64,000 bases of DNA from the NCBI RefSeq assembly GCF_046630315.1, contig NZ_LQBD01000005.1, forward strand, positions 1 through 64,000, in the 5' to 3' direction. Positions 9,051-17,962 of this stretch are shown one piece after another; the first letter of the stretch is position 1, and every line of letters starts with the position of its first letter. The notes under the pieces are model-generated. The model was given only the letters and a program-made list of their open reading frames with translations. It did not search any database and was not told where the DNA came from. A program made the translations under genes and the position numbers. Source of the stretch: Brucella anthropi_A (GTDB lineage Bacteria > Pseudomonadota > Alphaproteobacteria > Rhizobiales > Rhizobiaceae).

Positions 9051-9124
9051 TGGATTGAATTTGACGTTTGAATCCCGGCTGACACATACGCTGTTTCAAA
9101 CGTCAAATTCGAAAAATCCACTAG
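9047..9124. repeat. Palindromic repeat 1 (Bru-RS-like)
   Basis: A 78-bp imperfect palindrome bounded by CTAG on both sides. The left arm CTAGTGGATT then AATTTGACGTTTGA is mirrored on the right, with about four extra bases bulging from the right arm. Size and shape recall the Bru-RS palindromes described in Brucella, but I am recalling that family and have not compared sequences. The left CTAG supplies the stop codon of the hydrolase gene. Confidence 0.7.
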
Positions 9125-9137
9125 ATACATATGTTTG

Positions 9138-9212
9138 CTAGTGGTCTTTTTGATTCCAACATTTGCTCAGCGCTTGAACCGAGGGATGCAAATGTTGGAA
9201 TCAGACCACTAG
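9138..9212. repeat. Palindromic repeat 2 (Bru-RS-like)
   Basis: A 75-bp palindrome, CTAGTGGTC then GATTCCAACATTTGC on the left with its mirror image on the right, again bounded by CTAG and again with a T-run bulging from one arm only. It shares the outer CTAGTGG and scattered inner positions with the palindrome 13 bases upstream, so the two are related, not identical, copies. Confidence 0.7.
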
Positions 9213-9356
9213 GGTCAGGGCCTATTCAAACAATCCGGCAAGTCGCTTTCCAGATTTGCAGCGTCTCATCCGGCGGGTCTCCCGCCGGATTTTTCATGCA
9301 ATGCTATGATCGCAACCGAACGATTCGTTTTCTCCACTCCATCTCGTGAGCGTGCC

Positions 9357-9689
9357 ATGCCGGTGTATGCCTTCCTTGCCATCGCCATCGTGTCCGAAGT
9401 CATCGGAACACTCAGCCTCAAGGCGTCCGAAGGATTCACCCGGCTGGGGCCGTCCCTGATCGTCGTGGTTGCTTACGGCCTCGCCTTCTACTTTCTTTCC
9501 ATGACCCTGAAGAGCATTCCTGTCGGCATTGCCTATGCGGTCTGGTCCGGGATCGGCGTTACGCTCGTCGCGCTCATCGGCTGGCTGCTGTTCGGCCAGA
9601 AGCTCGACCTCGCCGCCGTGCTCGGCATGGGACTGATCATTGCCGGTGTCATTGTGCTCAACCTGTTTTCCAACACGGCACAGCACTGA
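9357..9689 (+). CDS. SMR-family multidrug efflux protein
   Basis: A 110-residue protein with four transmembrane helices, the size of EmrE. The essential membrane glutamate is E14 in IVSEVIGT, and AYAVWSGIGV in helix 3 carries the conserved tryptophan and dimerisation glycines, which favours EmrE/QacE-like drug export over the guanidinium (SugE/Gdx) subgroup. The start at 9357 is chosen because the hydrophobic first helix begins immediately after it. It probably acts as an antiparallel homodimer exchanging protons for cationic drugs. It stands alone between the palindromes and tyrS. Confidence 0.88.
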   Translation: MPVYAFLAIAIVSEVIGTLSLKASEGFTRLGPSLIVVVAYGLAFYFLSMTLKSIPVGIAYAVWSGIGVTLVALIGWLLFGQKLDLAAVLGMGLIIAGVIVLNLFSNTAQH

Positions 9690-9848
9690 GATTGCGCCTC
9701 GCCGGTCAAATAACCGGTTCGAAACCCGCCGGTTCGGGAGTTTCCTTGTTATTGGCGGTTGATTGGTGCTAAAGGCGGACTTATCAAAGGGATGCAGGCT
9801 GCCGCTTGCGACCAGTTTCAATGTCGCCTTATCAGTCAGGGAAAAGGA

Positions 9849-11102
9849 ATGTCCGGTTTCAAATCCGATTTTCTTCGCACGCTTTCCGAGCGTGGCTTCA
9901 TTCATCAGATTTCCGATGAAAGCGGCCTCGACGAATTGTTGGCCAAGGAAACCGTGACGGCCTATATCGGCTTCGATCCCACGGCTGCGAGCCTCCATGC
10001 CGGCGGCCTGATCCAGATCATGATGCTGCACTGGCTCCAGCAGACCGGCCACAGGCCCGTTGCGCTGATGGGCGGCGGCACCGGCATGGTTGGCGATCCA
10101 TCCTTCAAGGACGAAGCCCGCAAGCTGATGACCGAGGATACGATTGCCGAGAACATTGCCGGCATCAAGCGCGTCTTCGCAAACTACCTCACCTTCGGTG
10201 ACGGCCCGACCGACGCCCTGATGGTCAACAATGCCGACTGGCTGCGCAACATCAACTATCTGGAATTCCTGCGCGATGTGGGTCGTCATTTCTCGGTCAA
10301 CCGCATGCTTTCATTCGATTCGGTGAAGATGCGCCTCGACCGCGAGCAATCGCTGTCATTCCTCGAATTCAACTACATGATCCTTCAGGCCTATGATTTC
10401 GTGGAGCTCAGCAAGCGCTACGATCTGCGCCTGCAAATGGGCGGTTCGGATCAGTGGGGCAATATCGTCAATGGTATCGATCTCGGCCATCGCATGGGAA
10501 CGCCGCAGCTCTATGCGCTCACCTCGCCGCTTCTGACGACGGCATCCGGGCAGAAGATGGGCAAGTCGCTGGGCGGCGCGATCTGGCTCAATGCGGAAAT
10601 GCTGAGCGTCTATGATTTCTGGCAATACTGGCGCAACACGGAAGATGCCGATGTCGAGCGGTTCCTGAAACTCTACACAACGCTTCCGCTGGATGAAATC
10701 GCAAAGCTCGCAGCACTGGAAGGCGTCGAAATCAACGAAGCGAAGAAAATCCTCGCGACGGAAGTAACCGCCATGCTGCATGGCCGCGACGCGGCCGAGG
10801 AAGCCGCGGAAACTGCGCGCAAGACCTTCGAGGATGGCGAATTGTCGGAAAATCTCCCGACGGTCGGCGTTCACAAGGCAACATTGAATGGCGGCATCGG
10901 CGTGCTGGCGCTGATGGTTCTGGCGGAACTGTGCGCCACCAATGGCGAAGCCCGCCGCCATGTTGAAGGCGGCGCCGTGCGCATCAATGACGAGCCGGTC
11001 AGCGATCCGCGCATGACCGTCGATGCAGGCGCGCTGAACGAGCAGGGCGTCATCAAGCTCTCGCTCGGCAAGAAGCGCCACGTGCTGATCCGTCCGGCAT
11101 AG
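9849..11102 (+). CDS. tyrS: Tyrosyl-tRNA synthetase
   Basis: A 417-residue class I synthetase charging tRNA-Tyr. The start at 9849 (MSGFKSDFLRTL) follows AAAAGGA and gives the normal family length. The HIGH-type motif appears as SLHAGGLIQ at residue 50 and the second class I motif as KMGKS near residue 236; both are relaxed versions of the textbook motifs. LQMGGSDQWGNI is the tyrosine-binding segment, and an S4-like RNA-binding domain (VRINDEPVSDP) closes the protein. It ends at a strong terminator facing the AsmA-like gene. Confidence 0.95.
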   Translation: MSGFKSDFLRTLSERGFIHQISDESGLDELLAKETVTAYIGFDPTAASLHAGGLIQIMMLHWLQQTGHRPVALMGGGTGMVGDPSFKDEARKLMTEDTIAENIAGIKRVFANYLTFGDGPTDALMVNNADWLRNINYLEFLRDVGRHFSVNRMLSFDSVKMRLDREQSLSFLEFNYMILQAYDFVELSKRYDLRLQMGGSDQWGNIVNGIDLGHRMGTPQLYALTSPLLTTASGQKMGKSLGGAIWLNAEMLSVYDFWQYWRNTEDADVERFLKLYTTLPLDEIAKLAALEGVEINEAKKILATEVTAMLHGRDAAEEAAETARKTFEDGELSENLPTVGVHKATLNGGIGVLALMVLAELCATNGEARRHVEGGAVRINDEPVSDPRMTVDAGALNEQGVIKLSLGKKRHVLIRPA

Positions 11103-11123
11103 GCCGGACAAGGATTGAACAAG

Positions 11124-11150
11124 AAAGCCGGGCCTCGCGCCCGGCTTTTT
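11124..11150. terminator. Terminator between tyrS and the AsmA-like gene
   Basis: The stem AAAGCCGGGC / GCCCGGCTTT with a 5-base loop runs straight into a T-run on the plus strand; the A-run on the other side makes it usable in both directions for the two convergent genes. Confidence 0.85.
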
Positions 11151-11153
11151 GTA

Positions 11154-14100
11154 TCAGAATTCGAAGATCGAGCGGAATATGCCCGGCGCGATGACGGAGA
11201 TCGGATTGACGATCACCTGCGGCTGCTTGGCGCTGCCTGCGAGTTTATAGGTAATTCCGATCAGGCCCCGATCGCGTCCATTTCCGAGCAGCGCACCGAA
11301 GATGGGCAGTTCGCCGAACAGCCGGTTGACGCCATAGGCGGGCATGAATGTGCCGGTGATCGACATATTGCCCTGCTGGTCATAGAGCGTTCCCTGAAAG
11401 GTCGTACCGACAGTCGGGCCGCGCACGACACCCTTGGACAGGTTCAGATAGCCGTTGCCCTTTTCAATCAGCGAAAAGCCGCGTTCGATGTCGACGCGGG
11501 AAACGTCGATATCGCGTTTTACAGCCTGATTGAGGCTTGTGCCGCCATTCGACGGCGAGCCGGAAACGATCTTGGCCAGTCTCGGTTCGTCGATGATGGC
11601 AAAGTTGCGCGCTTCGATCTGTCCGCGCAACGGCCCATTGCCCTGCGCGGCCAGCCCGACCGTGATCTTGCCGCCGCGCATCTTGTCATAGAAATCGAAG
11701 AAGCGAAGAACGGCTCCGGCATCGTTGGACTGAAGCGAGATGGAACGCGCATCGCCCTGGTCGTTGTTCGTGGCCACAAAGGATGCACCGGACGACGTGA
11801 CCGCATTGACCGACACGCCTGAAACCTTGCTGCCGGCACTCTCATAGGAAACGGCGACATTGCGCAGCGTTTCGCTGTTGAAGCCGCTGACTTCATCGAT
11901 CTGGGCGCTGACGACCACGCGCGGATTGTTGGATTTGCCTCCAGCACCGCCCTTCTCGCCAAGGTCGGAAACCTGCTTGATCAGGGCACGCGCGTCGAAT
12001 TGCGAACCCCGCACGGTGACGCGATAGCCGTTGCCGCTCTTGGTCGCCTTGACTGCCAGGCTGTCATTCCTGTTCAAGCGTATCTCGCTGAAATTCGCCG
12101 ACTGAAAATCGCCCTTCGCTAGGGAAAGGTCGCCCTTGGCACCAAAAGCATCGCCAGAGAAGACAAGATTATTGATGTCCATCCTGCTCTTGTCGTCCGC
12201 GCCCTGAACCAGATCGAAGGTCGCCTTCGCAGGTATGCCGGCGCCCTTGCGCCATCCGAGCCAGGGCAAATCGATCTGTGTCTTGCCCAGATCGGCGGAA
12301 ACGTGACGCTTGCCGCCATCGTCCATGCCAAGATCAACCGACATCGGACCCGAAAAGATCGCATTCAGGCCGGGAAACACCGCGTCACGGGACTTGTCGT
12401 CGATATCGAGCCTGATCTTCTGGTCGCGCTTGACCGGCCCGGACCGGTTTACGGGTTCCGTCATGCTGACCTTTGCGGGGATGCCGTCAAGCTTTGCATC
12501 GGCCGTGATGAGGGCTGCCGACTGATCGACCTTGATGCTGCCCGTCGCGCCACTCACCAACGATCCCGCAATCGGCTTCGAAATATCGAGACCGGTAAAA
12601 CCAATATCGGCATTCCATTTGAGCGTACCGGGCGGCGGGTCCTTGGAAACGGCAAAATCGACCTTGACGCGCGACTTCACCTCGCCGGTCACATCACCGG
12701 GCAGAAACGGCACATTCTTCAAAACGTCGATCGGCTTGTCTCCGGCGATTTCAGCAATGGCCGACGCATCGCCGGAAACACCGAGATCCAGTTCGGCGAT
12801 AACAGGACGTTGCGGCCCCCAGGGGATGATGAGCGTGCCGTCGGCCACATTGACCTTGCGATTGTTCGGCGTGTACGCCACACCTTTCAAAAGCTTGATC
12901 GTCGTATAGGCGCCGCGGACGGATATTTCGCCATCGGCATCCCGCACAGGCGGCAGTTCACCGACCACATCGAAGCGCGTATCGAAAACCTTGAAATCGG
13001 CCTTGATTTCATCGCCTGTCAAGGGTGGAGGCAGGCCCGGCCCGTTGAACCGGCCGCCAGCGAGCGAAATATCGATGCGGCTGTCCCTGAGGGTTCCGCC
13101 GAAGAGGTTCTTCAGCACCCATTCGCGCGCGCCATCCGCGACATCGATGGGCCAAAGATGCTTTGCATCGGCAACCGGCATTTTGGGAATGCGCAGCATG
13201 AAGATCATTTCCGGCGAACCGTCGCCAAATCCCATGCTTCCCTGTCCGAACAGTTGCCCGGTTTCCGTCTGCACATCGAGATTGGCGAACTGGATGCGCT
13301 GCTGATCCGCCATATAACGCCCGGCAATACGCGTTGCGAACGACAGCGGCGGATCGGTCGATTCCGGCGGCATGCTTGTCGCCGATGTGGTCAGGACCTC
13401 GAAACGATATGTCGGCCCGCCCGTATTGTTGTCCGCCTCCGGCTCCGGTCCGAAGGCACCGTTGAATTGTGCCTGCAAGCCGCCAAGTTGCAGCCGGGAC
13501 GGCTTGATCTCGATCTTGCGGCTTCCAACCGTATGTTCGAGATTGAGACGAATGCCGCCGCGCACATCCTCAACCCTGCCAAGCTGCATATCCATGCCAT
13601 CGACAGCCAGTTCCGCGGCAAGGCGCTCCGGCTTGTCACCATCAGCCGCAGATCCGGTCAACGACAACCGTGCCGCCGCTTCCAGCTCGAAATGGGCCGG
13701 GTTGACGCGGTTGCCGTTTATAACCGGGGCAACTTCGGGCGGAGACCCCAAGGCGACAGGAATATTACGAATATTCAGTTCAAAACCCGCAAGCTCGTCG
13801 CCGCCCGCTTTACGGTCGATCCTGCCGTCCAGCGCGATTTTCTTGCCGTTCCAGACGACGCTGCCGGTAATGGCGATCTTTCCGCCTTTTTCGACAAGAC
13901 GGGCCTGTTCTATATCCAGAACCTGCTGTTCGTCACCGACCTTGAAAGCGACGGTGCTGTTGAAAATGCCGATGACATGCGTGTCCTGCGCACGCAAAAG
14001 CTCCAGGCTGCGGCGCATGGCGGCAAAAAGCTCACCCGATACCGCGTCGAAATCGAGGATGCCCCGTTCGTCATAGGGCAAGGATTTCCAGAATCCCGCT

Positions 14101-14597
14101 CCTTCTGTCTCCGGCATTTCAAAGGAAACGCCATCCACCTCAAGCTGGGCCACCCGCACCTTGCCGGTCAGAAGCGGCAGCGGCGCCAGCCCCAGGCGCA
14201 CGGATTTGATTCCGCTGATTTCGACACCCTGTTGCGGATCGGCGATGGAGACATTGCGGGCTTCAAGCGCCACGTGGCTATCCTGATCCAGCGACAGCGC
14301 CGCACTGCCAATCGATGCCGAGGCACCCTCGCCCAGAATATGGATCAGGCTTTTCTGCGCTTCGTCACGCAGGAGGTTGCTGTCGATGCCGCTGCGCAGG
14401 ACCACAAAACCGGCGCCGATCACCAGAACCAGAAGAATGCAGACCGACAAAACCGCATGGGAACAGCGCGATAGAAAGGATCGGCCCGAACGCGCCGGGC
14501 CCGGCAGAAAACCACACTCGCCGTCAGCGGCGAGACGTTCGATTCTTTTCATTTCCCGCTTGCTGAAGCGGATCTTCTGCGGTTTCTCTGTCAACAA
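11154..14597 (-). CDS. Large AsmA/YhdP-like envelope protein
   Basis: A 1147-residue protein anchored by one N-terminal membrane helix (about residues 48-68) with a long periplasmic part of repeated beta-strand pattern, ending in an AsmA-like C-terminal domain (FQGTLYDQQGNMSITGTFMP, then GSAKQPQVIVNP). Architecture and size match YhdP/DUF3971 proteins, which are thought to form a lipid-carrying bridge between inner and outer membranes; that role is known for relatives, not shown here. The first codon reported is TTG at 14597; an ATG at 14552 is an alternative, neither with a convincing ribosome site. Monocistronic by position. Confidence 0.82.
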   Translation of the reverse strand: MLTEKPQKIRFSKREMKRIERLAADGECGFLPGPARSGRSFLSRCSHAVLSVCILLVLVIGAGFVVLRSGIDSNLLRDEAQKSLIHILGEGASASIGSAALSLDQDSHVALEARNVSIADPQQGVEISGIKSVRLGLAPLPLLTGKVRVAQLEVDGVSFEMPETEGAGFWKSLPYDERGILDFDAVSGELFAAMRRSLELLRAQDTHVIGIFNSTVAFKVGDEQQVLDIEQARLVEKGGKIAITGSVVWNGKKIALDGRIDRKAGGDELAGFELNIRNIPVALGSPPEVAPVINGNRVNPAHFELEAAARLSLTGSAADGDKPERLAAELAVDGMDMQLGRVEDVRGGIRLNLEHTVGSRKIEIKPSRLQLGGLQAQFNGAFGPEPEADNNTGGPTYRFEVLTTSATSMPPESTDPPLSFATRIAGRYMADQQRIQFANLDVQTETGQLFGQGSMGFGDGSPEMIFMLRIPKMPVADAKHLWPIDVADGAREWVLKNLFGGTLRDSRIDISLAGGRFNGPGLPPPLTGDEIKADFKVFDTRFDVVGELPPVRDADGEISVRGAYTTIKLLKGVAYTPNNRKVNVADGTLIIPWGPQRPVIAELDLGVSGDASAIAEIAGDKPIDVLKNVPFLPGDVTGEVKSRVKVDFAVSKDPPPGTLKWNADIGFTGLDISKPIAGSLVSGATGSIKVDQSAALITADAKLDGIPAKVSMTEPVNRSGPVKRDQKIRLDIDDKSRDAVFPGLNAIFSGPMSVDLGMDDGGKRHVSADLGKTQIDLPWLGWRKGAGIPAKATFDLVQGADDKSRMDINNLVFSGDAFGAKGDLSLAKGDFQSANFSEIRLNRNDSLAVKATKSGNGYRVTVRGSQFDARALIKQVSDLGEKGGAGGKSNNPRVVVSAQIDEVSGFNSETLRNVAVSYESAGSKVSGVSVNAVTSSGASFVATNNDQGDARSISLQSNDAGAVLRFFDFYDKMRGGKITVGLAAQGNGPLRGQIEARNFAIIDEPRLAKIVSGSPSNGGTSLNQAVKRDIDVSRVDIERGFSLIEKGNGYLNLSKGVVRGPTVGTTFQGTLYDQQGNMSITGTFMPAYGVNRLFGELPIFGALLGNGRDRGLIGITYKLAGSAKQPQVIVNPISVIAPGIFRSIFEF

Positions 14598-14642
14598 CCC
14601 AGCCAGAAAAAGAGTGCCATCGCCAACGATTCTTTATATTTT

Positions 14643-14654
14643 ACTTTATAAAGT
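14643..14654. promoter_or_regulatory. AT-rich palindrome in a divergent promoter region
   Basis: A perfect 12-base palindrome ACTTTATAAAGT lies in the only strongly AT-rich patch between the AsmA-like gene and the peroxidase gene. It may be an operator or simply part of overlapping promoters. Confidence 0.2.
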
Positions 14655-14839
14655 GATCGTAATTATCTGTATTCCAATAACTTCCTGCTCGACTCATATA
14701 CGCGCGCCAGCAGCCTTGTACCTCCCGACCGACATCATGACGATGCCAGCATCAATGGTTGCACAAGCCCTGCCCGAATGCGATAGCTCAGACTGTAACA
14801 GGTGGTTTCCATCCTTATCCATAAAAGAAAGGCACAGAT

Positions 14840-15304
14840 ATGGCTCATCCCCAGATTGGCGATCCGGCACCCGATTTCACGCTGCCTTCGGATAATGGCG
14901 AAATCTCCCTGTCATCGCTCAAGGGCAGGCCGGTTGTCATCTATTTCTACCCGAAGGACGACACGTCCGGCTGCACCAGGGAAGCGATCGCATTCTCGCA
15001 GCTGAAACCGGAATTCGACAAGATCGGCGTTCGCATCATCGGTCTTTCTCCCGATAGCGCGACGAAACATGCAAAATTCCGCAAGAAGCACGACCTGACC
15101 GTCGATCTTGCTGCCGATGAAGATCGCGTGGCGCTTGAAGCCTATGGCGTGTGGGTGGAAAAAAGCATGTATGGCCGCAAATATATGGGCGTGGAACGCA
15201 CGACCTTTCTGATCGGTGCGGATGGGCGCATTGCGCAGGTCTGGAACAAGGTGAAGGTCGACGGCCATGCCGAGGCCGTGCTGGAAGCTGCCCGCGCGCT
15301 TTGA
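14840..15304 (+). CDS. bcp: Peroxiredoxin, BCP/PrxQ type
   Basis: A 154-residue thiol peroxidase that reduces hydrogen peroxide and organic peroxides. The peroxidatic cysteine is C45 in DDTSGCTREA, the BCP version of the Prx motif with TS in place of the commoner TP. No second cysteine is present anywhere, so it must work as a 1-Cys enzyme using an external thiol for recycling. The ATG follows AAAGGCACAG. The next gene, a ferritin-like protein, starts 3 bases after its stop, so both are probably cotranscribed and may deal jointly with peroxide and iron. Confidence 0.92.
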   Translation: MAHPQIGDPAPDFTLPSDNGEISLSSLKGRPVVIYFYPKDDTSGCTREAIAFSQLKPEFDKIGVRIIGLSPDSATKHAKFRKKHDLTVDLAADEDRVALEAYGVWVEKSMYGRKYMGVERTTFLIGADGRIAQVWNKVKVDGHAEAVLEAARAL

Positions 15305-15307
15305 ACG

Positions 15308-16135
15308 ATGACAAACAAGCCATCATATGAGCAGACGCTGCGCGGCAATGCCATCCGCGCCATATCCGCCGGCGATCTGGATGAAAAGGTCAGGCTGACG
15401 CGCCAAACGGCCCATCGCTGGTTCGGCCGCACGCTTTCGGTTCGCAGTCCCCTCGATCCACCTTTGCCCGAGCGTCCCGGACGGCCTGAAAGGCCGGAAC
15501 TCGTGCCGCCGCGCATGTTGAAGAAGCGCTCGCTCAATACCGAGCATGGGCGCATCGCACTGATGCATGCGCTTGCCCATATCGAACTGAACGCCATCGA
15601 CCTTGCGCTCGATATCGTTGCCCGATTTGCCGCCAAACAGATACCGCGCAGTTTCTTCGATGGCTGGATGAAGGTGGCTGACGACGAGGCGCGGCATTTC
15701 ACGCTGCTGCGTGATCGTCTCAAGTCGCTCGGGGCAGACTATGGCGACATGCCCGCCCATGACGGACTGTGGCAGTCTGCGCACCAGACCCGCAACAATC
15801 TGGAAGCGCGCCTTGCCGTCGTGCCGCTTATTCTTGAAGCGCGCGGGCTCGATGTCACGCCGTCCCTGCTCGAAAAGATGATCGAGACCGGCGACCACGA
15901 GACGGCGGCAATTCTCGACACGATTTACAATGATGAGAAAACGCATGTTGCCGTCGGCGCAAAATGGTTCCGTTTCTTCTGCGCAAAAAACAAGATCGAT
16001 CCGGCTGCGCGGTTTCGCGAACTGGTTCGCGCCAATTTCCGCGGCGAACTGAAGCCGCCCTTCAACGAGTTGGCGCGCGCCGAGGCAGGACTGACACCGT
16101 CCTTCTATCGGTCATTGTCGCCGGTATCGATCTAG
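15308..16135 (+). CDS. Ferritin-like DUF455 protein
   Basis: A 275-residue protein of the DUF455/COG2833 family, predicted as a four-helix, ferritin-like bundle with a di-metal site. Candidate ligands are in EHGRIALMHALAHIELNA, DDEARHFTLLRDRL and ETAAILDTIYNDEKTH, each a helix with Glu/His spacing typical of such centres. The activity is not known. It follows bcp by 3 bases. Its stop codon (TAG, 16133-16135) is part of the CTAG that flanks the MITE-like element, but the sequence beyond the element also starts from CTAG, so insertion left the protein intact. Confidence 0.8.
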   Translation: MTNKPSYEQTLRGNAIRAISAGDLDEKVRLTRQTAHRWFGRTLSVRSPLDPPLPERPGRPERPELVPPRMLKKRSLNTEHGRIALMHALAHIELNAIDLALDIVARFAAKQIPRSFFDGWMKVADDEARHFTLLRDRLKSLGADYGDMPAHDGLWQSAHQTRNNLEARLAVVPLILEARGLDVTPSLLEKMIETGDHETAAILDTIYNDEKTHVAVGAKWFRFFCAKNKIDPAARFRELVRANFRGELKPPFNELARAEAGLTPSFYRSLSPVSI

Positions 16136-16415
16136 GCTGTAGTGACGAATTAGCTTGTGGTTTGGTATAGGCAAAAAATCTTCAGCTTTAGGAGCGAAAC
16201 CGAAGGTGGGGTGGTTCCTCCCCCCAATCACTTGGCTAGGTTTTGCGACGCCAAGATGGAGTTTTTTTGCCATATCCCGAAGGGACGCGGTGTATTTTGC
16301 TTCTGAATGCGTCGAAACGCCCTTGTGGAGATCAACTCCACGGCGGTCGTTTCTCCTGTTCAGCAACAAAATACCCTCGCGCCAAACCATAAGTTAATTC
16401 GTCGCTACAGCCTAG
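16132..16415. mobile_element. 276-bp MITE-like element with CTAG target duplication
   Basis: Terminal inverted repeats of about 30 bases (GCTGTAGTGACGAATTAG at 16136 inward; GCTGTAGCGACGAATTAA from 16411 inward on the other strand) bound a 276-bp core, and CTAG flanks both ends (16132-16135 and 16412-16415). There is no transposase, only short overlapping frames, so it would need an enzyme in trans. A 4-base CTAG duplication fits the CWAR target of the IS5 group, but the parent element is not identified. The arms differ at several positions, so the copy is not brand new. Confidence 0.75.
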
Positions 16416-16541
16416 GCTCAACGAGCGACTTGCTGAAAACAAACCTCGCCGCATGGCCCGCGCAAGCCCCGAATGTAAAGGTCTATTAACCCTAATAAGT
16501 TGTAATCGGGCCAGGGAATCGAGAAGGGGCATGCGGCTGGC

Positions 16542-17894
16542 ATGATTGGGAAACAGGCGAAAACATCGACCGGAAAGGTGTTCGCAGAGCGCAAGGAACC
16601 GCCAGTCCTGATTATTGCGCGCGGTGAAAAGATCAGTCATTTCACGTTTCGTCCCTGGATGGCCGCCCTTGGGGGTGCTGCTTTTCTGGCGCTTTCGGCG
16701 GGTTATCTTGGCGCTACCGCCTATCTGGTGCTTCGCGACGACCTGATCAGCGCCGGTATCGCACGCCATGCCCGCAATCAGCAGCTTTATGAAGACCGCA
16801 TTTCCGCCCTCCGCACCGAGGTCGACCGTATCACCAGCCGGCAGATGCTCGACCAGCAGGTGATGGAAAACAAGGTTGCCGAATTGATGCAGCGCCAGCA
16901 GTCATTGAGCGCGCGCGACGGTAAACTCGCACCCTTGCTGGAACGCGCCTCGCAATTGCAGCCCATGCCGGACATGCCGGTGGAAAGCGCCCCGGAACCG
17001 GAGCAGCACAGCCAGCTGGTGCCTGATGAGGCTTTGGCGGGACGCGATTTTCCGGGTATCGACCCGATCATCACCGGCCCTGTGCCCGGTCGATCTTCCG
17101 CCGGCAAAGCTGACCGCCGCGCCGATGCCGGCCCCACGGGGTTGCGCCTTTCCGGCGGGATTGCGGGGGAATCGACGCTTGAGACCTCCGACAAGATATT
17201 GGCCACCATCAACCAGAACCTTCATCGCATCGAAAGCGAGCAGAATGGCAAGGTGCGTGTGCTGGCCGATGCCGCCTATGAAAAGGCCGACAGCATTATC
17301 GACACATTGAACGCCGCCGGATTGCGGATCGAAACGCCGAACAGCAGGGCCTTCGCAATGGGCGGACCGCTCATCCCGGTATCGCCGCCCGGTACGACCG
17401 TCAACGATTTCGACATGCAATTGCGCAACCTCGACAGCGCGCTTGACCGGCTTGACCAGATACGCAGAAAGGTCAGTGCCCTGCCCCTTGCCAATCCGGC
17501 TCCGGGCAAGCCTTTGACCAGCCTGTTCGGCGTGCGCCGCGATCCGTTTCTCGGAACGGCAGCGTTCCATTCCGGCATTGACTTTCGCGCGGCCTATGGC
17601 CAGACGGTGAAATCCACCGCGGCGGGCAAGGTCATAAAGGCCGGTCGTTTCGGCGGATATGGCAATATGGTCGAGATCGACCACGGCAATGGATTTTCCA
17701 CCCGTTTCGCCCATCTGAGCCGCGTTCTCGTGCGCGACGGGCAGCAGATTGCCGCCGGGGCCATTGTCGGCGAAGCGGGAAGTTCCGGACGGTCGACCGG
17801 CAGCCATCTCCATTATGAGGTGCGTGAAAATGGCCGGGCCGTCAATCCGGTCAATTTTCTGAAAGCTGGCAAACAGATAGAGCCACTGCTCTGA
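16542..17894 (+). CDS. Membrane-anchored M23 (LytM) peptidase
   Basis: A 450-residue protein with one membrane helix at about residues 42-62, a coiled-coil segment (residues 80-130), a disordered Pro/Ala-rich linker and a C-terminal M23 domain. The zinc ligands look intact: HSGIDF supplies H and D, and SHLHYE supplies the HxH pair, so it should cleave peptide cross-links of peptidoglycan in the periplasm. This contrasts with the degenerate LytM protein near 48.6 kb. It is transcribed alone, from the spacer after the MITE-like element to a strong terminator. Confidence 0.87.
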   Translation: MIGKQAKTSTGKVFAERKEPPVLIIARGEKISHFTFRPWMAALGGAAFLALSAGYLGATAYLVLRDDLISAGIARHARNQQLYEDRISALRTEVDRITSRQMLDQQVMENKVAELMQRQQSLSARDGKLAPLLERASQLQPMPDMPVESAPEPEQHSQLVPDEALAGRDFPGIDPIITGPVPGRSSAGKADRRADAGPTGLRLSGGIAGESTLETSDKILATINQNLHRIESEQNGKVRVLADAAYEKADSIIDTLNAAGLRIETPNSRAFAMGGPLIPVSPPGTTVNDFDMQLRNLDSALDRLDQIRRKVSALPLANPAPGKPLTSLFGVRRDPFLGTAAFHSGIDFRAAYGQTVKSTAAGKVIKAGRFGGYGNMVEIDHGNGFSTRFAHLSRVLVRDGQQIAAGAIVGEAGSSGRSTGSHLHYEVRENGRAVNPVNFLKAGKQIEPLL

Positions 17895-17907
17895 GCCTCC
17901 GGAACAA

Positions 17908-17938
17908 GAAACCCGGCCAGAAGCCGGGTTTCATTTTT
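17908..17938. terminator. Terminator between M23 peptidase and prfB
   Basis: Stem GAAACCCGGC / GCCGGGTTTC with a 5-base loop, followed by ATTTTT on the plus strand. It sits between convergent genes and can serve both. Confidence 0.8.
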
Positions 17939-17962
17939 GGTGTCACAGCGATATGCGCATGA

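Noticed and set aside
12303..14474. 723-codon open frame on the plus strand
   Set aside because: It lies wholly opposite the AsmA-like gene, has no family resemblance and has the Arg/His/Gly-rich look of antisense frames in GC-rich DNA.
16112..16397. Short frames inside the MITE-like element on both strands
   Set aside because: They overlap, have no ribosome site and show no transposase motifs.
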